A DNA stretch of 34,878 nucleotides, taken from an uncultured Flavobacteriaceae bacterium. Lineage in GTDB: Bacteria > Bacteroidota > Bacteroidia > Flavobacteriales > Flavobacteriaceae. Below are positions 23,775 through 33,732 of the stretch, in pieces. The stretch is taken from assembly GCA_905479745.1 (NCBI GenBank), contig CAJQNO010000044.1, positions 1 through 34,878 of the forward strand, given 5' to 3'. The position numbers and the translations under genes were made by a program. The notes beneath the pieces are model-generated. The model saw nothing but the letters and a program-made list of their open reading frames with translations. It was not told the origin of the DNA and ran no database searches. Position 1 is the stretch's first letter, and the number at the start of each line of letters is the position of its first letter.

Positions 23775-26717
23775 TTACTTTGCGAAATAATCGGATGGGG
23801 ATGTCCCGAATTCCTGTTTAAAGCACTTGGTGAAATACGAAGGGTCATTGAATCCAACAGTATACCCTATTTCCGATATATTAGCTTTGTTTTCTTTCAA
23901 TAGGCTTAATGCAAGTTTTAATCGCTGCGACCTTAAAAATTCACTGGTGGATTGTCCTGTGATCGCTTTTAATTTTCGGTGTAACTGCATACGGCTCACC
24001 CCCATCTCTTTGCTAAATAGCTCTGCACTAAATTCGGGATTGGTAAGATGTTCGTCCATAACCTTCTGCAGCCTTTCCAGGAATTGTTCATCGGCCGAAG
24101 AGATGGCAATTTCTTTTGGTCGTAATACAACTTCTTGCGTAAATCGCGATTGTAATTTTCTCCTGTTTTCAAGTAAATTAGAAACAGTAGCCTTCAGTAA
24201 TTCTGCATTAAAGGGCTTAGTGACATAGGCATCGGCACCACTGTGAACTCCTTGGAGCTTATCTGTGTCGTCCGATTTGGCCGTGAGCAAGATCACAGGA
24301 ATATGAGAGGTGAACTCGTTTTCCTTCAGTTTTTCGGTGAATTTAAATCCATCCAGTTGGGGCATCATCACATCACTTATCACGACGTCTGGAATGGTTT
24401 CTGAAGCCATAGCAAGGCATTCATTTCCATTGGTAGCCATTTGTATCTGGTAGGTAGATTCGAAAATCGAGGACACGTAATTTCGAATTTCCGTATTATC
24501 ATCGGCTATTAGCAGGATGGGAGCATCTTCGGGGATAGCCAATTGTTGTTCAGCTATACTTTCATCCGATATTTTATCTGCTGTATCGCTTTTCTGAAGC
24601 GCTTCTGAAAGGATCTCTTCGGGAGAGAATGCCTTCTTTGCCACGGGGAGTCTTACAATAAATTGTGTGCCTTCCTTTTCCGAACTCTCTACCGAAATAC
24701 TTCCTTTGTGTAGCTCTATAAGTTCTTTTGTGAGCGCCAGACCAATACCGGTTCCCGGATTTTGAGGATCGGACTGATAGAATCGTTCAAATATCTTATC
24801 CTTTTGCCCTCTGGACAAATAATTTCCTGAATTAGAGACACTAAGAACAAAATCGTCGCCTTCCTGTCCTCCTTCAATTTTTACACTGCCACCTTCATTG
24901 GTATATTTTATTGCGTTGCCCAATAAATTAAAAAGCACCTTTTCCATGGCGTCGCGGTCAAACCAATCCATCGATCGCTCATCTTTTTTCAGAGAGACCT
25001 TCATGGTGAGATCCTTTTCTTTACTGCTGAATGAGAAAGCCTCCGCCTGGGCGGCTATAAAATTCGATAAATTACCGGGTTGAACCTTTAAACTCATATT
25101 CCCGCTTTCCAATTTCGATAAGGCAAGTAGTTGCTCTACCAGCGATTCCAGACGTTGTGTATTGGCCCTGGCGATGAGAAGGTTCTTGCGGTCATTATTA
25201 GATAAGGATTCTGAACGTAATTGATCCTCTACCGGACCTTTTATCAATGTGAGCGGAGTTCGAAACTCATGAGAAATATTGGCAAAGAAGGTGGACTTCG
25301 CCTTATCGAGTTCCTTGAGTTTCTTATTGGTCTTCATCCGGTTTCTATACTGAAAGAATAAAAACAATCCCGCTAGCGCCATAAGTCCGATCCCACCCAA
25401 TAAAACATTTCGCTGATTTTTCTTCTGTTCCTCTACCAGCTCATTCTGCGAAGTTAATAAGGCAATTTCACGATCCCTGCTTTCGGTTTGATAGATCGCT
25501 TCGATCTCCCTGATCTTTTCAGAACTCTGAATTTCCATCAGGGAATCCTTGATCGCAGTTGCGCGGTTCTTGTACTCGAAAGCTCTCTTATAATCATTAC
25601 GCTGAGCATAAGACCTTGAAAACAGCTCGTAAGTCTCCTGGGCAACCTGGCTATTCCTGGTTGATCGATTTAAGGTTTCGGCTTCATTTAAATAGCCCAG
25701 GGCCTTGGATGTCCTGCCTTGGTCTAAGGCAACTTTTGCCAGTTCGAGGGCGTTGAGGGAGGCCTCGTAGGTGCGGTTGTTCCGCTTGTGAATGGAAAAT
25801 CCTTCATTAAAAAATGCTTCGGCCTTATCAGGCTGCTCCTGTTTAACTTTCAATTGCCCTAAATAGGTGCTTATCTCACCCACAGTGCGTTCGTCCTTGA
25901 TCGTCGAAAAGAAATTGTAACTCAGCGTTAACAGGCTGTCGGCCTTCGAAAGCTGGTTCTTTTTCATATACACCTGGCCCAGGTAAATGTGTGTGGTATT
26001 GAGGTAGTAGGTGGCATTACCCCCTAGTTTTTCAAATTCGTTGTTGGCACGCAGATAATACGTTTCGGAGGCATCGTAATCTTCAAGTTCAAGATAGATG
26101 TTTCCTAAATTCTGATAGGCAGCCGCGATCACATCGGGCCGTAAAGCTTCGATCTTATGAACCGAATCCACCACCAGTAACTTCTTAATGGCTTCGTCCA
26201 GTTTGTTCTGTCTGGCGTAGGCTGTAGCCAGGGCAGTGTGGCTGTCTGCAAAGATCATATTGTTGGGATCGTCGTATTCTTCTGTAGTTTCAATCGCCTT
26301 TTCGCAGGCGGCTACAGATTCGTCCATCATACCCATTAGGTAATAAGTTCGACATAGACTGTTATAGGCCCTGGCGGCGCCAATAGGGTAATCGATGGTC
26401 TTTGCCAGCGCGAGTGCCTGTTTAAAATACACTATGGCCGAATCATTTTGCTGGAGTCGTTTAAAACACTGGCCAATGAGATAATCGGCATCGATCACTC
26501 CCGGCCCGTACTTTTTTTGTTGGGTAAATTCTTTGATCTTACGGGAATAGTAGAAGGCACTATCTGGATTGGGATTGATGTTTTGTGCCATCTTAATTCT
26601 CCAACCACTAATGGTCACGGAATCCTCTTCCGAAATTATTTTGGTATAGGTGGTTGCATCCTGTGCTTGAAGGAAGGTCGTTAGTATGAGACACAGAATT
26701 AGTACAACTCGTGGCAT
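23775..26717 (-). CDS. TPR hybrid two-component regulator with AraC output
   Basis: A 980-residue protein that joins all parts of a two-component pathway. A signal peptide (1-19) leads to about 400 periplasmic residues of tetratricopeptide repeats. A membrane helix lies at about 437-456. The histidine kinase dimerisation part is NISHEFRTPLTLIKG (phospho-acceptor His483). The ATPase part shows the N box LLGNAIKYTN (Asn601) and NPGTGIGLALTKEL. A receiver follows with LIADDN, phospho-acceptor Asp782 in VVISDVMMPQLDG and Lys834 in TKPF. The last 100 residues are an AraC helix-turn-helix pair (FSKEMGVSRMQLHRKLKAIT and ISEIGYTVGFNDPSYFTKCF). Such regulators sense an envelope signal and switch nearby genes. 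The short-ORF/OmpA operon directly downstream is the obvious candidate target. Confidence 0.95.
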   Translation of the reverse strand: MPRVVLILCLILTTFLQAQDATTYTKIISEEDSVTISGWRIKMAQNINPNPDSAFYYSRKIKEFTQQKKYGPGVIDADYLIGQCFKRLQQNDSAIVYFKQALALAKTIDYPIGAARAYNSLCRTYYLMGMMDESVAACEKAIETTEEYDDPNNMIFADSHTALATAYARQNKLDEAIKKLLVVDSVHKIEALRPDVIAAAYQNLGNIYLELEDYDASETYYLRANNEFEKLGGNATYYLNTTHIYLGQVYMKKNQLSKADSLLTLSYNFFSTIKDERTVGEISTYLGQLKVKQEQPDKAEAFFNEGFSIHKRNNRTYEASLNALELAKVALDQGRTSKALGYLNEAETLNRSTRNSQVAQETYELFSRSYAQRNDYKRAFEYKNRATAIKDSLMEIQSSEKIREIEAIYQTESRDREIALLTSQNELVEEQKKNQRNVLLGGIGLMALAGLFLFFQYRNRMKTNKKLKELDKAKSTFFANISHEFRTPLTLIKGPVEDQLRSESLSNNDRKNLLIARANTQRLESLVEQLLALSKLESGNMSLKVQPGNLSNFIAAQAEAFSFSSKEKDLTMKVSLKKDERSMDWFDRDAMEKVLFNLLGNAIKYTNEGGSVKIEGGQEGDDFVLSVSNSGNYLSRGQKDKIFERFYQSDPQNPGTGIGLALTKELIELHKGSISVESSEKEGTQFIVRLPVAKKAFSPEEILSEALQKSDTADKISDESIAEQQLAIPEDAPILLIADDNTEIRNYVSSIFESTYQIQMATNGNECLAMASETIPDVVISDVMMPQLDGFKFTEKLKENEFTSHIPVILLTAKSDDTDKLQGVHSGADAYVTKPFNAELLKATVSNLLENRRKLQSRFTQEVVLRPKEIAISSADEQFLERLQKVMDEHLTNPEFSAELFSKEMGVSRMQLHRKLKAITGQSTSEFLRSQRLKLALSLLKENKANISEIGYTVGFNDPSYFTKCFKQEFGTSPSDYFAK

Positions 26718-26736
26718 GAGGAGGCTACTTGTTACT

Positions 26737-26766
26737 TAAAGATAAGGAATTAAATGAAAACATCAA
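26737..26766 (-). promoter_or_regulatory. Predicted promoter of the hybrid regulator
   Basis: On the minus strand TTG (26766-26764), 19 bases, then TATCTTTA (26744-26737), one base off TAnnTTTG. It ends 19 bases before the ATG. Confidence 0.5.
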
Positions 26767-26800
26767 GATATGACCACTTTGATGAGACATACTGTTAATC

Positions 26801-29224
26801 TTATTGAAGCTCGTATAATATTACTTCATTTGCCTCACCGCGTACCACTAAGTGAATCGATTTAGAGCGGTCGAGACTAGAAATTTCGGCAACTGAAGTT
26901 CCGTAAACAGGAAAGCCCGCCATCAATTCACCAGATGCGCGGTAAACAAACACCTTATTTTCCTGGGTTTCGGTTATAGTTATATAATTTTCGCCCTTTA
27001 CTCTGTATATTCTCGGTTGGGTATAAATACCAAAAGGCAATTCCACTAATTTACCGTTAATGCGTAGCAGGTTGTCATCTAAAGTAACCTTTGTCTTATA
27101 GTCGATGAGGAACGAATAGTTTGTAGAGATATTAAGCTTTTGAGAACTAACGCTACCGTTTTGTGATATGGATTCCTTGGTTTTTTCTGAAGTAATTACA
27201 ACAAATTTAGAGCCTTCTTCGGCTATGGGCATGTTAGAGAACTTAAATCGTTTGTTCACGGTTATCCTCGATTTTCCAACGCGGCTCAGGATATTCAGTT
27301 TACCATTCTCTTCGGCGAGCAGGATATAATCCTTATTACTCATCCTTATATGCTGAGCCGGCAATACAATATCTGAAGCAGTACCCTCGAATTTAAATCC
27401 TTTTACATTCTTACCCTTGCTGTCGTAAAGAAGGAGTTCCCTGCCCTGAACTATTGCAAACCGGTATTTCCTGTTATTGTCGTAATCAAAAACAGACAAG
27501 GGTTGAGTGATCTCATCCTTAAAATTCACCGGGAAAGGAGACACGTTGTTTCCATTTCGGTCCAATACGTATAATTTGCTTTTGGTAGTGAAGGCAAGTT
27601 GTTTCTTTCCATTTCTAAGGATATCTACTTCTTGGATCTTTCCCAATACGGGTTCTCTAAGATCCTTGCTCCACAATATTTTCCCGTTCGAGGAGATAAG
27701 GTGTAGCTTATTGCCCATGTCCTGCACCACAATATCCTTTCCTCCGGTGCGGTGATTGGTAAAAAACTGCGCTTCTCCCAGGAGATCTGCTTCCAGTTTG
27801 GTGCTAAATACCTGTGCTACGCTGCCTGTGATCTGTCGGGTTTTACCGGCCTCGAGGCAAACATAATTAACATGTGCAAAGTTGCGATCGTAACTGTATT
27901 GCAAAGCAGACAATTGATAGCTGGTCGGCCCAACTGTTGTAAAATCGGGGGTCTCTACTAACACATTCGAAATACCTTTGTATACATTTTTATTAAAATG
28001 CATTAGAAGTACAGAGGATGCACTGGCAAGTTCCCGTACAGATTTTTGGTAATTGGGGGTATTTGCAAGGACATTGTTACTCTTGAAGGCTATGATAAAC
28101 CTTTCGGCGGTAGCCATACTTTCAGAAAAAACAAAATAATGCTCTAATTGGAAGGCATATTTTGGCGATGTTTTATTAATAAGAGGCCTGAAGTTTTCAA
28201 TAAATACATCCGAGTTCGAAAAATCGTAGATTTCAACATCCCTGAAAACGGTGTTTTCAGACAGCATAGGAGCCAAAGCTTCATTGGTTAAAGATGCATC
28301 GATACTGCTCATTACGATAGCATTGCCATCCTCAAACTTAATGTCGCTAATTTCGGTAATGGTTTCAAACATTGGGACCGGGCTGGATGATATACTATCT
28401 TTTCGATAATCACGAAGACGATTTAAAAAGATATCGGGATGGTTGTATGTAAAAGTTACAGAGGATTGTGCATCTACAGGATGCACAGAAGCTATGGTGT
28501 TTTGCTGCGGAATCTGTCCCTTAAAAATATCGATAAACCGCGGGATGGTATCCCGGTTGAGGCCCACACCGGATGCAGTTATCCCCCCCGATGCTATAGT
28601 TACATTCAATATTTGATGGCTCGATAAGGGTACATTTACCGAATCCTGAAGGCTTAGCAAGGGAGCATTTCTAGAGATGATCAGTTCGCTTTCTCCTGCG
28701 ATGGGAATCTCCCCGTCAAAACCTGCATTCTTTCCTGATAAGACCTCCTCCAACATTTTCTGAGATGAAAAAAGCAGGAGAACACTATCTTTTATAGCCT
28801 TGTATACTGTTTGATCCTCGATGCTTATCCTATCCAGAGTCGTATTTCCGTAGCTAAGTTTTTCTGAAATTATATTGGGAAGCGAGTCTAGTTTAAAAAC
28901 TGCCGAATCCTGCCGGGTAATAAAGGCAAAATCGGGTGATGAACTGTTGTTGTGATGAATGCTTAGTACAGATCTGGAGCGAGGTTTCAATAATTTTAAG
29001 GCTGCATTTTCTCCTGATAGTAGCCTGTAAAGCTCGCTGTTTTTTAAACTTTTGAAGGCCGCATTTTGTTGCAGGTCTTTCCGAAGGATCTCATAATTAG
29101 TAATAGATAGCACTGTAGAGGCATTATCAGGAACGAAATCCTCAAGCTCGGCCCGGGTATCCTGTTCCGGGTCACAGGCCATAAGCAGGCTGAACGCCAT
29201 GAGCCCTAATACTATATTCTTCAT
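26801..29224 (-). CDS. Large surface lipoprotein with C-terminal propeller-like repeats
   Basis: About 807 residues from the ATG at 29222-29224; the GTG at 29233 would start at the predicted transcription start and adds three residues. The lipoprotein signal (MKNIVLGLMAFSLLMAC) is followed by DPEQDTR, an acidic stretch like surface-export signals. The first half (about 20-450) is mixed helix and strand, with repeated 'FxNSELYRLL' and 'DSVLLLFSSQKML' type segments. The second half (about 470-800) has repeated blade-like strands, for example MGNKLHLISSNGKILWSKDL, KSKLYVLDRNGNNV and GRELLLYDSKGKNVKGF, which resemble a PQQ/VCBS-like beta-propeller. No family with a known role is recognised. It follows rnhB on the same strand. 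Confidence 0.7.
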   Translation of the reverse strand: MKNIVLGLMAFSLLMACDPEQDTRAELEDFVPDNASTVLSITNYEILRKDLQQNAAFKSLKNSELYRLLSGENAALKLLKPRSRSVLSIHHNNSSSPDFAFITRQDSAVFKLDSLPNIISEKLSYGNTTLDRISIEDQTVYKAIKDSVLLLFSSQKMLEEVLSGKNAGFDGEIPIAGESELIISRNAPLLSLQDSVNVPLSSHQILNVTIASGGITASGVGLNRDTIPRFIDIFKGQIPQQNTIASVHPVDAQSSVTFTYNHPDIFLNRLRDYRKDSISSSPVPMFETITEISDIKFEDGNAIVMSSIDASLTNEALAPMLSENTVFRDVEIYDFSNSDVFIENFRPLINKTSPKYAFQLEHYFVFSESMATAERFIIAFKSNNVLANTPNYQKSVRELASASSVLLMHFNKNVYKGISNVLVETPDFTTVGPTSYQLSALQYSYDRNFAHVNYVCLEAGKTRQITGSVAQVFSTKLEADLLGEAQFFTNHRTGGKDIVVQDMGNKLHLISSNGKILWSKDLREPVLGKIQEVDILRNGKKQLAFTTKSKLYVLDRNGNNVSPFPVNFKDEITQPLSVFDYDNNRKYRFAIVQGRELLLYDSKGKNVKGFKFEGTASDIVLPAQHIRMSNKDYILLAEENGKLNILSRVGKSRITVNKRFKFSNMPIAEEGSKFVVITSEKTKESISQNGSVSSQKLNISTNYSFLIDYKTKVTLDDNLLRINGKLVELPFGIYTQPRIYRVKGENYITITETQENKVFVYRASGELMAGFPVYGTSVAEISSLDRSKSIHLVVRGEANEVILYELQ

Positions 29225-29237
29225 CCACTTCACAACA

Positions 29238-29245
29238 CAAAAATA
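29238..29245 (-). promoter_or_regulatory. Predicted -7 box of the large lipoprotein gene
   Basis: On the minus strand this reads TATTTTTG, an exact match to TAnnTTTG, ending 13 bases before the ATG at 29224. It supports ATG over the upstream GTG. The expected upstream TTG is imperfect. Confidence 0.4.
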
Positions 29246-29306
29246 GTTATGAAAGGGAGTTTTAACAGAGCTGCTTTGAAATCTTTATCGACTTCTTTTC
29301 AACAAT

Positions 29307-29906
29307 CTAAAAGTTTAATCTCAGTTGTTCCGGTAACAGTCTGAAACTCTTTCTATGATATGGGGTAGGGCCATATTTTTTAATGGCTTCACGATGTTCG
29401 GCGGTGGGATAGCCCTTATTCTTTTTCCAGTTGTATGCGGGGAATTCCTCGTGTAATTGGGCCAGGTATTCATCTCTGTATGTCTTGGCCAGGATGGATG
29501 CTGCTGCAATGTGCAAGTATTTGCTGTCGCCTTTTACCACGCACTCATAAGGAATTTTATGGTACGGTTTAAACCGGTTTCCGTCGATAGCTATAAACTG
29601 AGAAGCTAACTTTAACTTTTCGATAGAACGATGCATGGCCAGTATGGACGCGTTAAGGATGTTTACCTGGTCGATCTCTTCCATCATCACATGAGACACA
29701 GCAAATGTCAATGCCTGTTCCTCAATGATCGGGCGAAGTTCTTCTCTTTTTTTTTCTGAAAGTTGCTTGGAGTCTGTAAGGTCGGGATGGGAAAAATCGT
29801 CGGGTAAAATTACTGCTGCTGCGGTTACAGGTCCGGCCAGGCAACCTCGGCCTGCTTCATCTGTACCGCATTCCAGTAATTGTGTGTGAATTTTGAGCTT
29901 TAACAC
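29307..29906 (-). CDS. rnhB: Ribonuclease HII
   Basis: A 199-residue cytoplasmic enzyme that cuts RNA in RNA-DNA hybrids and removes single ribonucleotides from DNA. The N-terminal [14 protein letters not shown] holds the first two catalytic acids. [16 protein letters not shown] ([14 protein letters not shown]), [22 protein letters not shown] and [13 protein letters not shown] are the later signatures. The start is GTG at 29906: the frame upstream contains a TAG within six codons, and relatives begin at the same place with MLKL(K). Length is normal. Confidence 0.94.
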   Translation of the reverse strand: MLKLKIHTQLLECGTDEAGRGCLAGPVTAAAVILPDDFSHPDLTDSKQLSEKKREELRPIIEEQALTFAVSHVMMEEIDQVNILNASILAMHRSIEKLKLASQFIAIDGNRFKPYHKIPYECVVKGDSKYLHIAAASILAKTYRDEYLAQLHEEFPAYNWKKNKGYPTAEHREAIKKYGPTPYHRKSFRLLPEQLRLNF

Positions 29907-29940
29907 TGAAATTAAAAGTAACTATTTTCGTTTAAAAATT

Positions 29941-29948
29941 TACCTTTG
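29941..29948 (+). promoter_or_regulatory. Predicted -7 box of the putative porin
   Basis: TACCTTTG, an exact match to TAnnTTTG, 19 bases before the ATG at 29968. No clear TTG at the standard distance, so a partial match. Confidence 0.35.
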
Positions 29949-29967
29949 TGTGATAAGATAGGTATTC

Positions 29968-31866
29968 ATGAACAAAACGCTATTGATCTTTCTCTTTTTC
30001 TGCTGTAAGACAGTAGTGTTCTCTCAAAGTTTTCCAAGCGGACCGGACAACACCCCCAAAAGTAAACCCCCGATCGATCTGTACAAGATCATTTCGGCAG
30101 ATCGTGATACTACGATAGTAGATACTTCACTCACCATAGCGAAGGACTATAAGTTTAACTATCTCCGCAAGGATGATTTCGAACTGATGCCTTTTGCCAA
30201 TGTGGGTCAAACCTACAATTCCCTGGCTTACACATTCGATAAAAGCAATCTTAAGCCGTTGTTTGTGGCGCAATCGCATCATTTTAATTACTTCGAGATA
30301 GAGGACATGCAGTATTTTCGGGTGCCCACGCTCTTTACAGAATTGTATTTCCGTACCGCTTTCGAACAGGGCCAGCAACTGGATGCATTACTCGCAGTTA
30401 ATACCAGCGAACAGTTTAATTTTTCGATTGCTTACAAAGGGATACGATCTCTGGGGAATTATCAGCAAATGCTTACAAGCACGGGAAATTTCAGGTTTAC
30501 CACTAACTACAACACCAAGAATTCACGCTATAAGATCAGGGCACATATAGCGGCTCAGGACGTATTGAACGAAGAAAATGGTGGCCTGAACGAAAGTTCA
30601 CTCGCTTTGTTCAAGGCAGACGACCCCGAATTTGACGACCGGGCACGCCTCGATGTTAATTTTGAGAATGCCGAAAACAAACTGGAAGGACTCCGTTTTT
30701 ATGCCGATCATGAATATGAGCTTATCAGGCGAAAAGATTCTACTTCTTATAGTATCCTGAATATCGGGAATGTGATAAGTTATGAAGATAAGTTCTACGA
30801 ATATCGCCAGAACAGTCCCTATTCAGGATATGGAGCATCCTATGAGGATACAGATCTAATAAAAACTACAAAACTGGAAGATTTTAATGTTCAGGGATAT
30901 GCACGTCTGGAGAACTCCATACTGGGAGAATTAAGTGCTTCTATAGGCTACACAGATTATAACTACGGCTATGACACGGTTCTGGATCTGGTAGATGGAA
31001 GAATCACCAACCGCCTTAAGGGGAATCTTGTACAATTTGGCGCCAGTTATAAAAAACAATATCGCGGTTTCGAACTTTCGGGAAGAGGAAAGATCAATAT
31101 CTCGGGTGATTTCGATGGAAATTACCTCACGGCTGCGGCGCAATTCGCATTTAATGAGGAAAACAAGGTGAGGGCTTCGGCCACCATACATTCGGTAGCG
31201 CCCAATTTCAACTTTCTATTGTATCAGAGCGATTATGTAAACTACAATTGGCAAAACGATTTCGACAATGTAAAGACCCAGGAGTTGAAATTCGAGTTGC
31301 AGTCGGAGAAACTTTTAGATGCCACTGTGAGCTATACCGGAATAGACGATTATACCTATTTTACTATAAAAGCGAATGACAGCACTCCAACTCCCCAGCA
31401 GTTTGGTGAGCGGGTGGATTATCTAAAGATCAAGGCAGAGCGTGAATTTAGATATGGCCGATTCGCCTTAATGAACACAGTATTGTTCCAACAGGCAGTT
31501 TCGGGTGAAGAGGTATTTAATGTTCCCGAAATAGTGACACGACATACGCTGTATTATGAAGACGAGTGGTTTAAGAAAGCCTTGTTTCTTCAAACCGGGA
31601 TCACCTTCAGATATTTTACCGAATACAATATGAACGGCTACGATCCTGTACTGGCCGAATTTTATGTTCAGAACGATGAGAAAATAGGTGGATTTCCTAT
31701 GGTGGACCTCTTTTTTAATGCAAAGATCAAGCAAACACGTATCTATTTTAAATACGAACACGTAAACCAGTTGTTTAACTCAACCAACAGTCACTTTTCG
31801 GCTCCCGGATATCCTTATCGGGATGCGGTGATCCGCTTCGGACTTGTATGGAACTTTTTCCTCTAA
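29968..31866 (+). CDS. Putative outer-membrane porin (Porin_10-like)
   Basis: A 632-residue protein with a signal peptide (MNKTLLIFLFFCCKTVVFSQ) and alternating aromatic/hydrophobic beta strands through most of its length, ending on an aromatic-rich strand (AVIRFGLVWNFFL) as outer-membrane barrels do. The opening after the signal (PPIDLYKIISADRDTTIVDT, then NYLRKDDFELMPFANVGQTYNS) is the part I recognise from Bacteroidota 'putative porin' (Porin_10) proteins. It is probably an outer-membrane channel of unknown specificity. The next gene starts 9 bases later, so the porin may lead the DoxX/DUF2071 cassette transcript. Confidence 0.82.
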   Translation: MNKTLLIFLFFCCKTVVFSQSFPSGPDNTPKSKPPIDLYKIISADRDTTIVDTSLTIAKDYKFNYLRKDDFELMPFANVGQTYNSLAYTFDKSNLKPLFVAQSHHFNYFEIEDMQYFRVPTLFTELYFRTAFEQGQQLDALLAVNTSEQFNFSIAYKGIRSLGNYQQMLTSTGNFRFTTNYNTKNSRYKIRAHIAAQDVLNEENGGLNESSLALFKADDPEFDDRARLDVNFENAENKLEGLRFYADHEYELIRRKDSTSYSILNIGNVISYEDKFYEYRQNSPYSGYGASYEDTDLIKTTKLEDFNVQGYARLENSILGELSASIGYTDYNYGYDTVLDLVDGRITNRLKGNLVQFGASYKKQYRGFELSGRGKINISGDFDGNYLTAAAQFAFNEENKVRASATIHSVAPNFNFLLYQSDYVNYNWQNDFDNVKTQELKFELQSEKLLDATVSYTGIDDYTYFTIKANDSTPTPQQFGERVDYLKIKAEREFRYGRFALMNTVLFQQAVSGEEVFNVPEIVTRHTLYYEDEWFKKALFLQTGITFRYFTEYNMNGYDPVLAEFYVQNDEKIGGFPMVDLFFNAKIKQTRIYFKYEHVNQLFNSTNSHFSAPGYPYRDAVIRFGLVWNFFL

Positions 31867-31875
31867 TAGCAGTTT

Positions 31876-32256
31876 GTGGGTCTAAAGCTAATATATCGGT
31901 TTCTTCGTATAAGCTTTGCCCTGGTTTGGTTTGTAAACGGATTTTACTGTAAGATTTTGGGCCTGGTGCCGCGTCACGAATTTATAGTAGCAAAGATACT
32001 TGGTTTCGATTATGCACAACAGTTTACGCACGCCATCGGTTTTGCCGAAGTGATCATGGGCTTTTGGATTTTAAGTGGTTATAAGGCAAAACTTAATGCT
32101 GCTACGCAGATCGTGGTTGTTTTACTTATGAATATCCTTGAGACCCTCATTGTTCCCGAATTACTCTTATGGGGTAGTATGAATCTGCTCTTTGCTTTCA
32201 TTTTTGTACTTCTCATTTTTATAAATGAATTCATCATCGCTAAACGTATAACCTAA
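31876..32256 (+). CDS. DoxX-like membrane protein
   Basis: A 126-residue protein with four predicted membrane helices (LIYRFLRISFALVWFVNGF, then AIGFAEVIMGFWILSG, then AATQIVVVLLMNILETLI, then MNLLFAFIFVLLIFINEFII). The pattern fits DoxX/DoxX-like small membrane proteins. The start is GTG at 31876, since an in-frame TAG lies at 31867-31869 and no ATG is available. It is the first gene of a four-gene cassette; its TAA at 32254-32256 touches the next ATG. Members of the family are linked to redox or surfactant-like membrane complexes, but no activity can be assigned here. Confidence 0.75.
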   Translation: MGLKLIYRFLRISFALVWFVNGFYCKILGLVPRHEFIVAKILGFDYAQQFTHAIGFAEVIMGFWILSGYKAKLNAATQIVVVLLMNILETLIVPELLLWGSMNLLFAFIFVLLIFINEFIIAKRIT

Positions 32257-33003
32257 ATGGCTGCATTTTCTTCACTAAAAGACCATCCTTTTGCCGTTGA
32301 AGCTTATTTTAACAGATCGGTGGTCTTTACATTTGCAGCCCCGAAAGCCGAACTTGAGCGATTCCTTCCCGAATGTCTTAGTCTGGATACTTTTAAAGAC
32401 ACTTATGGTTTCATTGCTGTGGCAATGGTAGACACAAGAGATCTCAGGCCGAAAGGAACCTCGAAGTTGTTAGGCAATGATTTTATGCTAGTAGGCTATC
32501 GCATTTTTGTTCGATATAAAAATTTAAAAGGAAGAAGACTGCGAGGTTTGTATATCTTGAAATCTGAAACAAATAAGAAGAAAATGGAACTCTTCGGAAA
32601 TATCTTTACTCATTATAAATATGAGACTACAGATATTCGTTTTCAGGAGGAAGGTAAGCTTAGTAAGGTTTCTTCCGAAGCATCTAATTTTGAAGCAGTA
32701 TTCCACGGTTCAAACGAGGAGGCATCCTTACCCGTAGGTTCGCCATTTTCCAGTTGGAAAGAAGCCCGTAGATATGCGGGTCCGTTGCCTTTCACATTTA
32801 CATACAATTCAGAAAAAAAAGAAATACTCATCATCGAAGGAGTACGAAAAAACTGGAAGCCACAACCTTTGGAAGTACAGGAGTATCGGTTTAAATTTAT
32901 CGAAGACCTTAAATTAAAGGATGTTGTTCTTGCTAATGCCTTTCAGATTGTAGATGTACCATATTACTGGAAAAAAGGGATCAAAGAACAATGGCAGGGA
33001 TAA
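32257..33003 (+). CDS. DUF2071 / YqjF-family protein
   Basis: A 248-residue soluble protein. The N-terminal part (VEAYFNRSVVFTFAAPKAEL, then ERFLPECLSLDTFKD) and the GRRLRGLYILKSETNKKKME segment are typical of DUF2071 (YqjF-like), whose fold is related to acetoacetate decarboxylase. Catalytic use is unknown. No signal peptide or membrane helix is seen. It overlaps the methyltransferase gene by 13 bases, which implies translational coupling. Confidence 0.75.
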   Translation: MAAFSSLKDHPFAVEAYFNRSVVFTFAAPKAELERFLPECLSLDTFKDTYGFIAVAMVDTRDLRPKGTSKLLGNDFMLVGYRIFVRYKNLKGRRLRGLYILKSETNKKKMELFGNIFTHYKYETTDIRFQEEGKLSKVSSEASNFEAVFHGSNEEASLPVGSPFSSWKEARRYAGPLPFTFTYNSEKKEILIIEGVRKNWKPQPLEVQEYRFKFIEDLKLKDVVLANAFQIVDVPYYWKKGIKEQWQG

Positions 33004-33731
33004 GAAAACCATACCAGGGCGTTTGGAATATCATCCGGTTCAACCGGCATTTTTATATTTTTTATTTTCTCGTAGTCATCCTACTCTTCGTCTCTCTACG
33101 ATTACTTTGGGGAGGATCTTTGGCTGCATGGATTTGTATTCTAATCTCATTACCCGTAGCCATATCTCTTTTAATCTCACACTGGGTTTACGATCGTTCA
33201 GATCTCTACCAACTCTCCTGGCTTGATACACTTGGAATAAAACCCGGGGACACTTTAGTTAACATCAATGCCGGGTTCGATGAGTCCAGCGAGACCATAG
33301 CGCAGAAATACCCCGAAGCACGCATGGAGGTTTTCGATTTCTACAATGAAACCAGGCATACCGAACCATCCATTAGAAGAGCGCGCAGGGCATATCCTCC
33401 ATATCCTGGTACCAGGATCATCTCAACATCTAAAATTCCTTTAGATGATCATGTGGCCGATTTCGTTTTTTTAATTTTAAGTGCGCATGAGATAAGGAAG
33501 GAGCAGGAGCGACTGGAATTTTTTAGGGAATTGCGAAGGGTGACTAAGCCCATGGGACGAGTGGTGGTGGTGGAACACCCAAGAGATGGCGCAAATTTTT
33601 TGGCTTATACTATTGGTGCTTTTCATTTTTTCAGCAAGAAAAACTGGATGATAGTCTTTAGAGAGGCCGGATTTAAAATTGAGAAAGTGATCAAAACCAC
33701 ACCTTTTATTTCAACCTTTATTGTAAAATGA
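32991..33731 (+). CDS. Membrane-anchored SAM-dependent methyltransferase
   Basis: A 246-residue protein. Residues about 18-65 are two membrane helices (FYIFYFLVVILLFVSLRLLW and AWICILISLPVAISLLI). A class I methyltransferase core follows from about 75: motif I is degenerate (GDTLVNINAGFDESSE), motif II-like is in MEVFDFYNE, and later signatures are LDDHVADFVFLILSAHEIR and GRVVVVEHPRD. Being fixed to the membrane by helices N-terminal to the core suggests a lipid, quinone or other hydrophobic acceptor (inference). Start ATG at 32991 within the DUF2071 gene. Confidence 0.75.
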   Translation: MAGIRKPYQGVWNIIRFNRHFYIFYFLVVILLFVSLRLLWGGSLAAWICILISLPVAISLLISHWVYDRSDLYQLSWLDTLGIKPGDTLVNINAGFDESSETIAQKYPEARMEVFDFYNETRHTEPSIRRARRAYPPYPGTRIISTSKIPLDDHVADFVFLILSAHEIRKEQERLEFFRELRRVTKPMGRVVVVEHPRDGANFLAYTIGAFHFFSKKNWMIVFREAGFKIEKVIKTTPFISTFIVK

Positions 33732-33732
33732 A

